Shown here in pieces: positions 20,573 through 29,248 of a DNA stretch of 64,000 nt. The notes beneath the pieces were generated by a model. That model made no database searches. It was not told where the DNA came from and was given only the letters and a program-made list of their open reading frames with translations. Within the stretch, counting starts at the first letter, position 1; each line of letters opens with the position of its first letter. Source of the DNA: DATLZU01 sp051293835 (GTDB taxonomy: Bacteria; Nitrospirota; Nitrospiria; Nitrospirales; Nitrospiraceae); the NCBI GenBank assembly GCA_051293835.1, contig JBPKMA010000010.1, forward strand, positions 62,001 through 126,000, read 5' to 3'. Position numbers and translations under genes: made by a program.

Positions 20573-21289
20573 GTGGGCGATTTTATTAACGTTGAGGGCT
20601 TCTCGGCTGTCTACAAGACCGACGAGGTCCGGGCCATCTCTGCACTCGGTGCCGTAATGCGGGGCATCACCACATCGGAACAACGGTCTGCGCAGAGTCG
20701 CTAAAGCGGCTCTTCGTCCACCAAATAGGCGACGGTTCCGTGATTGTCTCCGAATTCGTTGAAGGGAGTCCTGGGCTTCCCGTAGCAATTACGACGATCC
20801 TCAATCGCCTGGCGCGGTTGGCCGGGTGCCTCATCAAAGCCGGTATCTCTGAGGGCGAGTTCGCCGATATCCGGGGCTGCTACCCCGAGGCAATCACGCG
20901 CCATTCAAACAGTGACGGAGTGGTACGCCTCGGGAGGCGGCATAATGCGCCTCTTTCCCGTCATGGGCACCGCTCTTATCAACGCCCACCACCTGACGAC
21001 GCGCGCCAAGGGCGATCTGCTGATTCCGGACGCCATAATGGCCTCCGGCCTGTCCGGCACAGCCGTTGTCTCGGCGGAATTCCCTGATTTCGTTGTAATC
21101 GACTGGATTCATGCTGACACACCGGACATTCGCCAGATTACGGGTACGTCCATTGCCAGCGACCAGACTGGCGTTCTCGAGCAGCGCCTCAGGCAAGTGT
21201 TGCGGCTGCCAAGACAGTGTTGCGGCTGCCAAGACTTGGTCTCCGACGACTGGGTCAAGAACACCCTAGCCTTCAATGTCTGTAGCTGA
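20573..21289 (+). pseudogene. Class III nucleotide-cyclase-homology protein, frame broken
   Basis: Joined over two slips (near 20690 and 20930) the text follows the class III cyclase fold. FINVEGFSAVYKTDEVRAI matches the first metal motif, with Asn where cyclases have Asp. FVHQIGDGSVIVSEF keeps the second Asp. AGISEGEFADIRGCYPE matches the G-rich strand, and RLFPVMGTALINAHHLTTRA matches the substrate-binding helix region (VIGDTVNLAARL in classic enzymes). Loss of one metal Asp suggests reduced or absent cyclase activity even before the slips. The N-terminus is uncertain: GTG at 20573 is the first start after a stop. A 20-bp tandem duplication (21196-21235) changes the frame of the last 30 codons. 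The gene for a secreted protein begins 8 bases after the stop, suggesting a two-gene unit. The family assignment is from motif order only. Confidence 0.5.
21196..21235. repeat. Perfect 20-bp tandem duplication
   Basis: The unit AGTGTTGCGGCTGCCAAGAC occurs twice head to tail (21196-21215 and 21216-21235). Since 20 is not a multiple of three it shifts the reading frame at the end of the cyclase-like gene. It looks like a recent slippage event. Confidence 0.9.
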
Positions 21290-21297
21290 GCGACGCT

Positions 21298-21807
21298 ATG
21301 CCGACGCTACTTTTCTTTCGGCTGGTTGCCCTCTCCCTGAGTCTGGCTGCGCCGTTGATAGTGCGGGCCGCCGACTGGGACAGCTGCGCCGACGACCTTG
21401 ATCGGCTGCGTAGGGCATCTCGTGACGCTGCTGACGTCGCGGAACAAGTCAAGTCAAAGCACGAGGAACTCGACAACTGCAGAAGATATCCGGACACCTA
21501 CGATCTGATGAGGGATCGCTGCCGGAGCTACGTCTGGGATTACGAGAGCGCCGTGAGCTCGCTACAAAGCGAACTCTCCACGGTGGATAGCCGTATTCGA
21601 AGCGTTCGTTCTTCGTGTGGTTACGATCTTGCGACGCTTTCGCCCCTGTCTCGACGAATGGCGTCCGGCGGCGTTCAGTCGCCTGGCGTGCGACTTTGCA
21701 CTCTCCTACAGGGCTATCGCGGTCGCATACCCGATGATCAGCTCGTTCAGATCTGCTCCAAGTCTATGTCAGAGTCCGAGTGCCGAAAGTGTCTGTCAGG
21801 ACAGTAG
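21298..21807 (+). CDS. Secreted cysteine-containing protein, unknown
   Basis: A 169-residue protein. The signal peptide is clear (MPTLLFFRLVALSLSLAAPLIVRAA, cleavage near residue 25). The mature part has about ten Cys (DSCADD, DNCRRY, DRCRSY, SSCGYD, CTLL, ICSKS, ESECRKCL), likely disulphide-bonded in the periplasm. A helical, heptad-like middle (DAADVAEQVKSKHEEL) is also present. No family is recognised. It starts 8 bases after the stop of the cyclase-like gene and so was probably co-translated with it. Unlike its neighbours on both sides, the frame is intact. It could be an exported partner of the upstream gene or simply a passenger. Confidence 0.6.
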   Translation: MPTLLFFRLVALSLSLAAPLIVRAADWDSCADDLDRLRRASRDAADVAEQVKSKHEELDNCRRYPDTYDLMRDRCRSYVWDYESAVSSLQSELSTVDSRIRSVRSSCGYDLATLSPLSRRMASGGVQSPGVRLCTLLQGYRGRIPDDQLVQICSKSMSESECRKCLSGQ

Positions 21808-21896
21808 CATCTAACTTCGCAGTGGAGCAGCCCGCTGGCTCGCATGCGCTCGCCGAGGCTGCTCACCGCGAGCGCTAGGCAGCCTCGGCGTATGCT

Positions 21897-24800
21897 GTGG
21901 GAGAGACTACCGTGGGATCGTCAGTAGCAGAGAAGTCTAGAGCTCTCCTCCGATTCCTGAAGGACACCGCCACTCTCCGGCGGAAGCGCATCCCTGCCTA
22001 TGGGGCGGGCGACAAGGTTTTTTGGTTTGGTAAGGTCACCAGGGATCGTCCCGAAATTCGTTCTGCGTTCTTGGCTGACAATCCCGGCGAGTTCCCCGAT
22101 CTCTGGCTTGAGGTACGTAAGAAGCGCATGCCGCCCCGCCCAGCCGCCCCGGAAATCCTCGAAGACTGGGTCCGCCCACAGGATCTTGACCAAGCGGACC
22201 AAGAGCCTGAGCTTTTGCCGGAGATCACAGTCCTCGTCGAGACGAGGGTGGCAGCTCCCGATGCACCACCTGAACTGGGCCGGACGCTGACTGAAAAGGT
22301 TCCAGAAGTACGGCGTCTGGAGGATCATCCCGAAGTGCAAGATGGCTGGCTTGAGTACCTGGTGAATCAGTGGGAGCCCTGGGCGCAAGAAATGCGTAGC
22401 TGGCGGGAAGCTCAGCGAGTCTACGAGGATGTGGATTTCATGCGTCGTCGTCTCGAGGAGGCTGAGGAGCGCTACGAACTGGTCCTGGGGGTGGGGCTTC
22501 TTGTATGGCGAGATCCCACGGGGACGACTGTCAAGCGCCACCTTCTCACCGCCCCCGCCGAGATTACTCTTGACGCGGCTCGCGGTGTCCTTACGGTAGG
22601 CCCTGCTGCCTCCTTTGAGAAGTTTCGCATCGAACTGGACATGCTGGAACTCCAGAACCAGCCCCGCCTAGAGGGAGCGGGCCTCGATGATCGTTTGGAG
22701 GAACTTGACATCCGAGCATGGGACAGAGCAACGGTCGGTGAGATCCTGCGCGTAATCGCTAACCGCGCGAGCCCGGATGCTCAGGTGGACGAGAGCAGGC
22801 TGGAGCCGCTCGAGCGGGCGGATGAAACGTTCCGAGTAGTCTATGCCCCAGCGCTTGTCCTGCGGGAGCGACGCCCGACGGCCTATGAGGAACTGATCAC
22901 CCGCTTTCTCAAGGCCACCGACGATGAGTCGCTCTCAACAACAACCGAGCCCTGGGAGCGCTTCCTCCGCGAAGGCGAGCCGTCCAAAGTTTCAGCGGGC
23001 GGGAGCGTAGAAGACCCTGAGAACAATTTGGGATTGGGCGAGGATCGTCTCTACTTCCCCCTCCCAACGAACGAGGAGCAACGAAGGATCGCCGAACGCT
23101 TGCGGGTGCGACCCTATGTGCTCGTCAAAGGGCCGCCGGGAACAGGAAAGAGCCACACGATCGCCAACCTCATTTGCCATCTCTTGGCTTCAGGTGAACG
23201 GGTCTTGGTAACGGCTCATGCGCCAAAGGCCTTGGCCGTCTTGAGGGATTTGCTTCCTGGTGACATCCGTAACTTGTGCGTCACGACGTTTGGATCAACG
23301 CGTGACGACCAGCGCCTTCTTGAAGACAGCGTTCGAGGGATTCTCTCTCGAGAAAATGAATGGAGAGGAGAGAGGTGGACACTGGAAAAGATCGCTGAAC
23401 TCGAACGCGAGTTGCGTCAACTGGAAGACAAAGTTGCCCAGGTGGAACGCGACTCGCGCGAAACTCGCGAGGCCGAGACTCACCAGTACACACTCTATGG
23501 GGGCTATTAGGGCACAGCCGCGCAGATCGCGCGGGCACTGGAGGCTAGGCGGAGCGAATACGATTGGTTCCCCGAACTTCCCGACGACCATAGGCGCAGC
23601 CCGCTGGAGCCTACCGACATAGAGTTCCTTGCTGATGTCCATAGCCATCTGACCGAGGAGCGGTTGAAAGAGCTGCGTCTGGACATCGCCGCTAACCCCC
23701 TGCCTAGTCCCAAGGAATTCGAAAATATTTTGGTTGAGCTAAAGGATGCGGAGCAGTCTGCTGAGGCGACGCGGAGGGGGATCCAACCCGACGAGCTTGA
23801 GCCCCTTCGACCTATAAGCGACGAGGTGCTCAGTGCGTCCGAGGCTTTCCTCAAGAACCTCGAAGAGCATGCGATGCGAGCCAGCCGGGTGCTCGGTGAG
23901 CTGACCGCGGGCATCTTCGGGGACCTGCTTGTTGGGCAACAAGTCCGATGGAGCCAACTCGCCCAGGATGGCACTCGGATACTTGATAAACTGCGGGATG
24001 CACGCGAAAGATTGGGGAACGCGCAAGTAGAGATTCCGGCACAAGCTTCGGATCAACAGCTACTGAGCGATACGTGAAGGCGCCTCGAGCACTTCCGCAA
24101 GGGCGGGTGGCGAGGCTTGGGCTTCATCGCTCCCCGCGTCGTGCGTGAGACACGCTATGTCGAGGAATCGTGCCGGATTGATGGACAAGCACCGCGGCAG
24201 CCGCAACAGCTTGAGAGACTCCTTGCTTTCCTCGAATTGAAAGTGGGCGTGGAGGAGTTTCAACGGCTCTGGCCCACTACCATTCATCTTGATCGTCCCG
24301 ATCCTAGGCATGATGTCGCCCACATCGAGGGCTTGGTGCAAGAGCTACACGGCTTGCTCGAATTGTTTCGAGCGCAACCACCGAACGCTTTAGCTCCGGT
24401 GCCCGTTGGCAGGCGGGCTGACCTCGCCCAGTCCAATGAGCGCGAGAAGTGGCTCGCTCTGATCAGGGCCGAAATGGCCCGTCGCCACGTAGATCGGGTA
24501 CGGGAGCCGCTCGAAGGCTGGCGGGCTTCGTTGCGTCAAATCATCCTTTCAGGAAACGCTCATCCCTGCCTGCAACGGATGGCCGAAGCCGTTGAAGACC
24601 GGGACGGTGAAAAGTGGAGGATTGCGTGGGAGACGCGAGAGCGCCTTAAGGTGGAGAAGGACCGATTCCGCCGGTATGCGGAACTGATCAGCAAACTTGA
24701 TCAAGCCCATCCGGGCCTGGGAGAGCTTCTACGATCGAGCCAGGGTCGTCCTGAATGGAAAGATCGACTGCTTCAGCTTGGAGAGGCATGGGCTTGGGCC

Positions 24801-26221
24801 GCTGCGAGGGCATGGCTTCGTAAGGCAACCAACCCGGAACGCTGCGAGCGGCTCGATAAGGAAAAGCACCGGTTGCAAGGCAAAATCGAGAAGAAACTCG
24901 AAGAACTAGCGGCCCTCAAAGCTTGGCAGGCTTTTTCGCCCGGCTAGACGACCAAACGGAGCAAAATCTCACGGCCTGGACAAAGGCAGTTGCCCGTATT
25001 GGAAAAGGGACGGGAAAGTACGCTTACCGGCACCGGAGAACAGCCCGCCAGTATTTGATGGCATGCATCCCCAAGATACCGTGCTGGATCATGCCCCTCC
25101 ACAAGCTCTGGGAGACGACCGACCCTACGCCGGGAGTCTTCGATACTGTAATCGTAGACGAGGCGTCGCAAGCCGGAATTGAGGCGCTGGCGCTGCTCCT
25201 CTTGGCAAAGCGTATTATTGTTGTTGGCGACGATAAACAGAACAGCCCTGAGGCGGTGGGCGTCCTCGAAGAGGACATCGCCCGGCTGGCCCGTGACCAT
25301 CTTCGAGAGTTTCGGTTCCGCGACGAGTTTCGGCCTGACACAAGTCTCTATGACCATGCCGAACGAGCTTTCGGAAACGTGATCTCGCTTCGCGAGCATT
25401 TCCGCTGCGTGCCCGAGATCATTCGTTTCAGCAACGATCTCTGTTACACAGACGCCCCTTTGATTCCGTTTCGCCAGCCTCCTCCCAAGAGACTTCCACC
25501 GCTGAAAGCAATGTTTGTGAAAAAAGGCGCTTGCCAAGGAGAGGGCCAGCGAATCATCAACCGCGATGAGGCGGAAGCAATTGTGGACAAAATCCGGATG
25601 TGTCTCGATGACGAGGCTTATGAAGGCAAGACAATGGGAGTCATCGTCCTTCAGGGACACGATCAGGCAGAGCATATTGAAAGGAGATTGGCTGAGGTGC
25701 TCGAGCCTAGGGTTCGTGAGGAGCGGAAACTGCGCTGCGGAGTACCTGCTACTTTTCAGGGGGACCAAAGAGACGTGATCTTCTTGTCGCTTGTCGTCGC
25801 GCCTAACCACCAATTCAGAGCATTGACAGGACTGCCTGATCAGCGCCGCTTCAATGTGGCCATGAGCCGCGCGCGAGATCAGGTGTGGCTTTTTCACAGC
25901 GTTCAGCTTCACGACCTCAGTCGCGAAGATTTGCGCTGGCGTCTTCTAAACTTCTTCTACAGTCCGGGCCAGGGGGCGCTTGAAGAGCTTTACGAAGAGT
26001 TAGACCACCTTGAGCGAGAAGCGAGACGCCGTCCACGACAGTTGGGCGAACAGCCCGACCCCTACGAAAGCTGGTTCGAGGTTGACGTTGCTCTGGAGCT
26101 CTTGAAGAGGAAGTACCGCGTGCGGCCACAAGTGGAGCATGCGTGCTACCGCATTGATCTCGTGGTGGAGGGTCAAAGAAAAAGGGGTCGGGAATCTTTT
26201 TGTTGCACACGAGCATGGTAG
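21897..26221 (+). pseudogene. SF1 helicase with C-terminal nuclease-like domain, decayed
   Basis: A single reading of about 1440 codons is broken by two in-frame stops, TAG at 23508-23510 and TGA at 24075-24077. A one-base slip at a T5 run (24933-24937) adds a third break. Domains: a long N-terminal region (21897-23030); Walker A VLVKGPPGTGKSHTIANL near 23120; a coiled-coil insertion (23400-24930); Walker B TVIVDEASQAGIEALALLLL and VVGDDKQNSP (25145-25250); helicase motif V ATFQGDQRDVIFLSLVVAPN; and motif VI RFNVAMSRARDQVWLFHS. The C-terminus EVDVALELLKRKYRVRPQVE and RIDLVVEG is the start of a Vsr/DUF559-type restriction-endonuclease fold. It is cut off at 26179 where a repeat begins. SF1 helicase-nuclease fusions of this plan are common in anti-phage defence islands; a defence role is inferred. 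It is not functional as written. Confidence 0.8.
26179..26201 (+). repeat. GGGGTCGG-family repeat, copy 1
   Basis: AAAAAGGGGTCGGGAATCTT followed by a T run. It begins exactly where the nuclease-like domain of the helicase pseudogene stops making sense. Similar to copies at 26511, 26618, 26763 (inverted), 29228 and 29368-29430. Confidence 0.75.
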
Positions 26222-26319
26222 GCTGAGAGCCTCAGCGGCTGCACGGGGACGACAGAGCCAGATGCGATTCTGCCCGAATCACGGGCTTGCTGTTAAAAAC
26301 CGACTTCCGCCCCCTTTGC

Positions 26320-26508
26320 TTACTCTTCGCTCGCAAGAAGCTCGAGGAAGTCGGTCAACCGGATCAACTGCATGCCTTTGTATGTCCCAAGTGTCAGGAG
26401 ATGCCGATTGCCTGTGACAACGAAGTCTGCATGGGCGTGAACTGGGCACTCAGGGACGCGGTTGTTGGGCTCATCTTCTACGACACGAAGACGGGACGCG
26501 GTCCTAAC
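26320..26508 (-). pseudogene. PIN-domain toxin C-terminal fragment
   Basis: The minus-strand frame reads RLRVVEDEPNNRVPECPVHA, then HADFVVTGNRHLLTLGTYKG and IRLTDFLELLASEE with a stop at 26320-26322. This is the C-terminal half of a PIN-family ribonuclease toxin (VapC/PIN_3 type): the acidic DxxDN-like segment (EDEPNN) before the ECxxxxxAD helix, then the VTGN-D/H-LL strand. The N-terminal half with the first catalytic Asp is missing. Upstream text is the 26511 repeat, so the gene was cut at the repeat. No antitoxin gene is seen. Not functional. Confidence 0.65.
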
Positions 26509-26510
26509 AG

Positions 26511-26602
26511 AACAAAGGGGTCGGACCCCTTTATCGGTTCTCCTTTCAACATGGCGGTCATGGGGATCTTTCATATCACCGGTCGCTGCCCGCACCCGAG
26601 AC
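26511..26602. repeat. GGGGTCGG-family repeat, copy 2, with a longer shared block
   Basis: AACAAAGGGGTCGGACCCCT is self-complementary (AAAGGGG/CCCCTTT). The following 70 bases (GGTTCTCCTTTCAACATGGC and on to CACCGGTCGCTGCCCGCAC) recur, diverged and with two insertions, at 29388-29522. This is therefore a dispersed element of at least 90 bp, not just a palindrome. Confidence 0.75.
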
Positions 26603-26617
26603 TTCGTTGTGGTCGCA

Positions 26618-26640
26618 GAAAAGGGGTCGGGAGTCTTTTC
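26618..26640 (+). repeat. GGGGTCGG-family repeat, copy 3
   Basis: GAAAAGGGGTCGGGAGTCTT plus TTC. It is paired with an inverted copy at 26763-26786, 122 bases away, so the two could form a long stem. Confidence 0.75.
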
Positions 26641-26762
26641 TTCACCGAACCTGCTTCAGGTTTGTCAAGGGGGGGCCGGCCTCCGATGGAGTTGGAGGCC
26701 GGGGAGCGCGAATGAGCAATGACGTGATCCAGGGATGACGGTCACGCGAGCTGGGCTTCGGA

Positions 26763-26786
26763 GAAAAGACTCCCGACCCCTTTTCT
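26763..26786 (-). repeat. GGGGTCGG-family repeat, copy 4, inverted
   Basis: GAAAAGACTCCCGACCCCTT plus TTCT is the reverse complement of copy 3. It lies immediately upstream of the truncated recombinase fragment. Confidence 0.75.
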
Positions 26787-26789
26787 ATC

Positions 26790-27127
26790 GCGACCTGTCT
26801 GCCGTGCCGGACACGGCACGGGCAGGCCGGGACCCTAGCTGGTTGAATGAGGTGGTGCGCGCAAAACAGCCCCGGCCGTTGCCTGTCATGCTCACCCGGC
26901 AGGAAGTACACGACTTGTTGGCTGCACCTGACTGGGGCTCGTGGATTATGGCCACGATGCTCTACGGCTCGGGGCTGCGCTTAATGGAATGCCTTTGGTT
27001 GCGGGTCAAAGATGTGGACATCGGCCGCAGCGAGGTGCTGGTGCGTGAAGGGAAGGGCGACAAGGACCGGGTAACGATGCTGCCCTCGGCGGTCGTCTCA
27101 TGGTTGAACGCGCATGCGGGAAATTGA
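26790..27127 (+). pseudogene. Second integron-type recombinase remnant
   Basis: The readable protein starts after an inverted repeat copy: WLNEVVRAKQPRPLPVMLTR, then MATMLYGSGLRLMECLWLRV and GKGDKDRVTMLP, ending SWLNAHAGN at the stop at 27125-27127. The first catalytic Arg (GSGLRLME) is intact here, unlike in the remnant at 19.5 kb. The N-terminal SAM-like domain and the whole second half with His, Arg and Tyr motifs are missing. Both remnants lose their natural reading just after TMLP. It overlaps the start of a GIY-YIG fragment, marking a recombination joint. Confidence 0.8.
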
Positions 27128-27350
27128 CCTGACTGCGAAAGAGGCCAAAGAGAAGTATGCAGAGCTTATTGACCGGCACAAACTTCAGGAAATCGAACAG
27201 CGAGTAACGGAGTACATTCAGCGGAACTTTCGTTTCGTGGCTTTCAAAGTGGATGATAAGGCAAAGCGACTTCGCTGGGAGTCAAGAATCATTTCTACTG
27301 TTTCGCTGTGCGAAGAGTGTTGCCCATCCGACAACTGGCTAGGGCTACAT
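27114..27350 (+). pseudogene. GIY-YIG-like nuclease C-terminal fragment
   Basis: The frame reads MREIDLTAKEAKEKYAELID, then EQRVTEYIQRNFRFVAFKVD, LRWESRIISTVSLCEECCPS and DNWLGLHSPK. This matches my memory of the C-terminal region of a GIY-YIG family protein, where a Cys pair and NWLG-xx-SP precede an IRESGLW segment; that segment is degraded here. The catalytic GIY-YIG half is absent, cut at the joint with the recombinase remnant. The frame runs on to 27566 without protein-like text. The family identity is from motif memory only. Confidence 0.5.
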
Positions 27351-27720
27351 TCGCCTAAAGCGACCAGAATCTCTCACGCTTTCTCAACAAACGTGGAGGG
27401 AGTTCCCTACAGCCCGATCTCATCTGGGTTCACCTTGTCTCCTCTCCTCATTTCTCATCACCTTTTTCACTTTCGCTCACCTTTAGATGACCGCTGGATA
27501 AAACTAGCGGAACCGACCCAAGCATCTCTTTGCTTGATCTGGAGTGGAAAAAACATAATTATTTGAAAACACAGAAAAAGAAATGATCACGTGCTCATGC
27601 TCAATTGGTCCTCACCATAACAAGCTCTCTGACTAGGTTGCTGGCCCACTTTATGCTTGAAAAATACAGAGAGCACCATCGTGAGCATTCCTCTCACAGA
27701 AACTTCCAAGGAGGATCTGC
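27351..27720. other. Degraded spacer before the lectin-fold gene
   Basis: The GIY-YIG reading continues as non-protein-like text to 27566. From about 27560 to 27700 the sequence is more AT-rich than its surroundings and probably holds the promoter of the gene at 27721. No terminator or repeat copy is seen. Confidence 0.3.
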
Positions 27721-28740
27721 ATGGGACAAACAACTTCTTACTGTCTGACACCCAGGCACTCCCAACAGTCTAACATCATGCGACAGCTGGTGGGGATCAG
27801 CATTATGGGCTGGCAGGGGCTCTTTGCGAGTGGAAGCGACGCTGTCGTCATCGTACAGGACAATTTCGAGTACGTCGTTGATCGGAACGCCTCTAATGTG
27901 GAAACTATCTTCCGCAGCCATGGCTGGACGGATGTCAAGGCCAATAACTCCTACTTTGGCCGCGGCGATGGCTATCTCTACACCATTCAACCACCCAATT
28001 GGCCATCACGCGTGTTGGTGATGGAATCGCATCCAACCTGGTCCACCAATGGGATTCTGCAGACTGATTATTGGATCAAGTACGGCGGTGAATCCCATCC
28101 AGATGGCACCATTCCCGCCAATGTCTGGATTCAGTTTTGGACCTATGCGGTCCCCGGCAGCCAGTGGCACCGCCAAAAATTTTTGTATCCCTGTTTCCGA
28201 TATTATCCATGCCCTGGGGACGAGTTTCGCTGGCTCCTTGGCTTTCATAGCTCGACCCTCTTTGGCCCAACCGATGAGAGCATTTCCGCTCCACCAGGAG
28301 GCCGGTTTATCCAAACCGAATCCGCCTTCGCAAATTATTATGAAGGACGGCCATGGAATGCACGGAAACTGTTTCAAAATCTAAACCAGACCCCCATGTT
28401 GGAAGGGGTCTGGTATCAAGTGCGAATCCACATCGACACCTCCGGCCCACAAGGCGTCTATGAACTGTGGCGAAAGCAGCAAGGGGAATCCACTTGGACA
28501 AAATTAGCGGAATGGATTGGGGGGGTCACCCGAGGCTTTGATTGGGCAATCCCTGAAACTGCCCGCAATGGGAATCGCATCTTAGCCATGCCGACAACCG
28601 TGAACACGTATGACTCCACCACCTACATGGACGATTTCATCATGGCGACCTCCCTCCAAGACCTCGAAAGTGGCAGCAGTGGCACCACCGGTGACACGAG
28701 ACCCCCGGCTCCTCCCCAAAACCTTCGTATCACTCCTTAA
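27721..28740 (+). CDS. Putative extracellular beta-sandwich (lyase/lectin-like) protein
   Basis: 339 residues. The ATG at 27721 follows a good AAGGAGGATCTGC. Text such as YWIKYGGESHPDGTIPANVW, NVWIQFWTYAVPG, LEGVWYQVRIHIDTSGPQGV and STTYMDDFIMATSL is typical of a concanavalin A-like jelly roll, as found in polysaccharide lyases and LamG-type proteins. A weak hydrophobic stretch (RQLVGISIMGWQGLFASG) may serve for export, so the true start could be the ATG at 27778. It ends TRPPAPPQNLRITP, the linker that normally precedes an Fn3 domain, so the C-terminus may be shortened. The base composition is more AT-rich than that of most genes here, in line with acquisition. A hairpin follows at 28763. 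Confidence 0.6.
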   Translation: MGQTTSYCLTPRHSQQSNIMRQLVGISIMGWQGLFASGSDAVVIVQDNFEYVVDRNASNVETIFRSHGWTDVKANNSYFGRGDGYLYTIQPPNWPSRVLVMESHPTWSTNGILQTDYWIKYGGESHPDGTIPANVWIQFWTYAVPGSQWHRQKFLYPCFRYYPCPGDEFRWLLGFHSSTLFGPTDESISAPPGGRFIQTESAFANYYEGRPWNARKLFQNLNQTPMLEGVWYQVRIHIDTSGPQGVYELWRKQQGESTWTKLAEWIGGVTRGFDWAIPETARNGNRILAMPTTVNTYDSTTYMDDFIMATSLQDLESGSSGTTGDTRPPAPPQNLRITP

Positions 28741-28762
28741 TGGCCGATTGTCATCCTTTGAA

Positions 28763-28796
28763 CCCCAGGCCCTCTTTCCAAAGCAAAGGGCCGGGG
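28763..28796 (+). terminator. Hairpin after the lectin-fold gene
   Basis: CCCC-A-GGCCCT (28763-28773) pairs with AGGGCC-GGGG (28787-28796) around a 13-base loop, one bulge. It lies 23 bases after the stop. It lacks a T tract, so its efficiency is uncertain. Confidence 0.4.
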
Positions 28797-28847
28797 ATGT
28801 GAGCTCCTTACTGTCAGCACACCACCTCCTTTCTCGTCACCAGTTCA

Positions 28848-29231
28848 TCACAGAACTGAGCGATGACCAAAAAGTGCTGATGAGTCGGAGTTCTTCTCAC
28901 CTCTGAGCGGCAGTTCGATCCGTACCGGTGTGCCTTCTCCTTCTTGACTTTCTAATCGAACGCTTCCACCATGAGCCTCGACAATTTTCTTCCATTGTGA
29001 TAGAGCCCGATCCCCAAGCCCCCCTGGCTGGCTCGACTGAGAGGGATGGAAGAGGTGATCCAACAGCGACGCCGGTATTCCTCTCACTATGTCGCGAACA
29101 GCAACGATCACGGAGTTGTCAGTCTGAGTTAGCGCAATCTCTATTGCGCCATGGCCATCACTCGTCTGTTTGGCATTTGATACGACATTGGTCAGCACTT
29201 GCTGAGAAAGTAAAAAAGAGAAAGTAAACAA
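28848..29231 (-). pseudogene. Histidine kinase (PrsK-like) ATPase-domain fragment
   Basis: The text QQVLTNVVSNAKQTSDGHGA (N box), then VAVRDIVRGIPASLLDHLFH (G1 region) and KKIVEAHGGSVRLESQEGEG with VRIELPL is the HATPase domain of a membrane histidine kinase, closest in style to PrsK of PEP-CTERM systems. The G2 box should read GGLGIGLYQ but reads GGLGDRALSQ. An extra G and two extra bases together restore the frame after scrambling the box. The sensor and dimerisation domains are missing upstream, where repeat copy 5 (29228) begins. The frame closes at 28848. It is non-functional. Confidence 0.7.
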
Positions 29232-29248
29232 GGGTCGGGAGTCTTTTT
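29228..29248 (+). repeat. GGGGTCGG-family repeat, copy 5
   Basis: ACAAGGGTCGGGAGTCTTTT with a T tail, at the 5' break of the histidine-kinase fragment. Confidence 0.65.

Noticed and set aside
21897..26221. Stop-codon recoding (TAG and TGA read through) in the helicase gene
   Set aside because: Both stop types occur, a frameshift and a C-terminal truncation are also present, and other genes here use TAG and TGA as normal stops, so decay explains it better.
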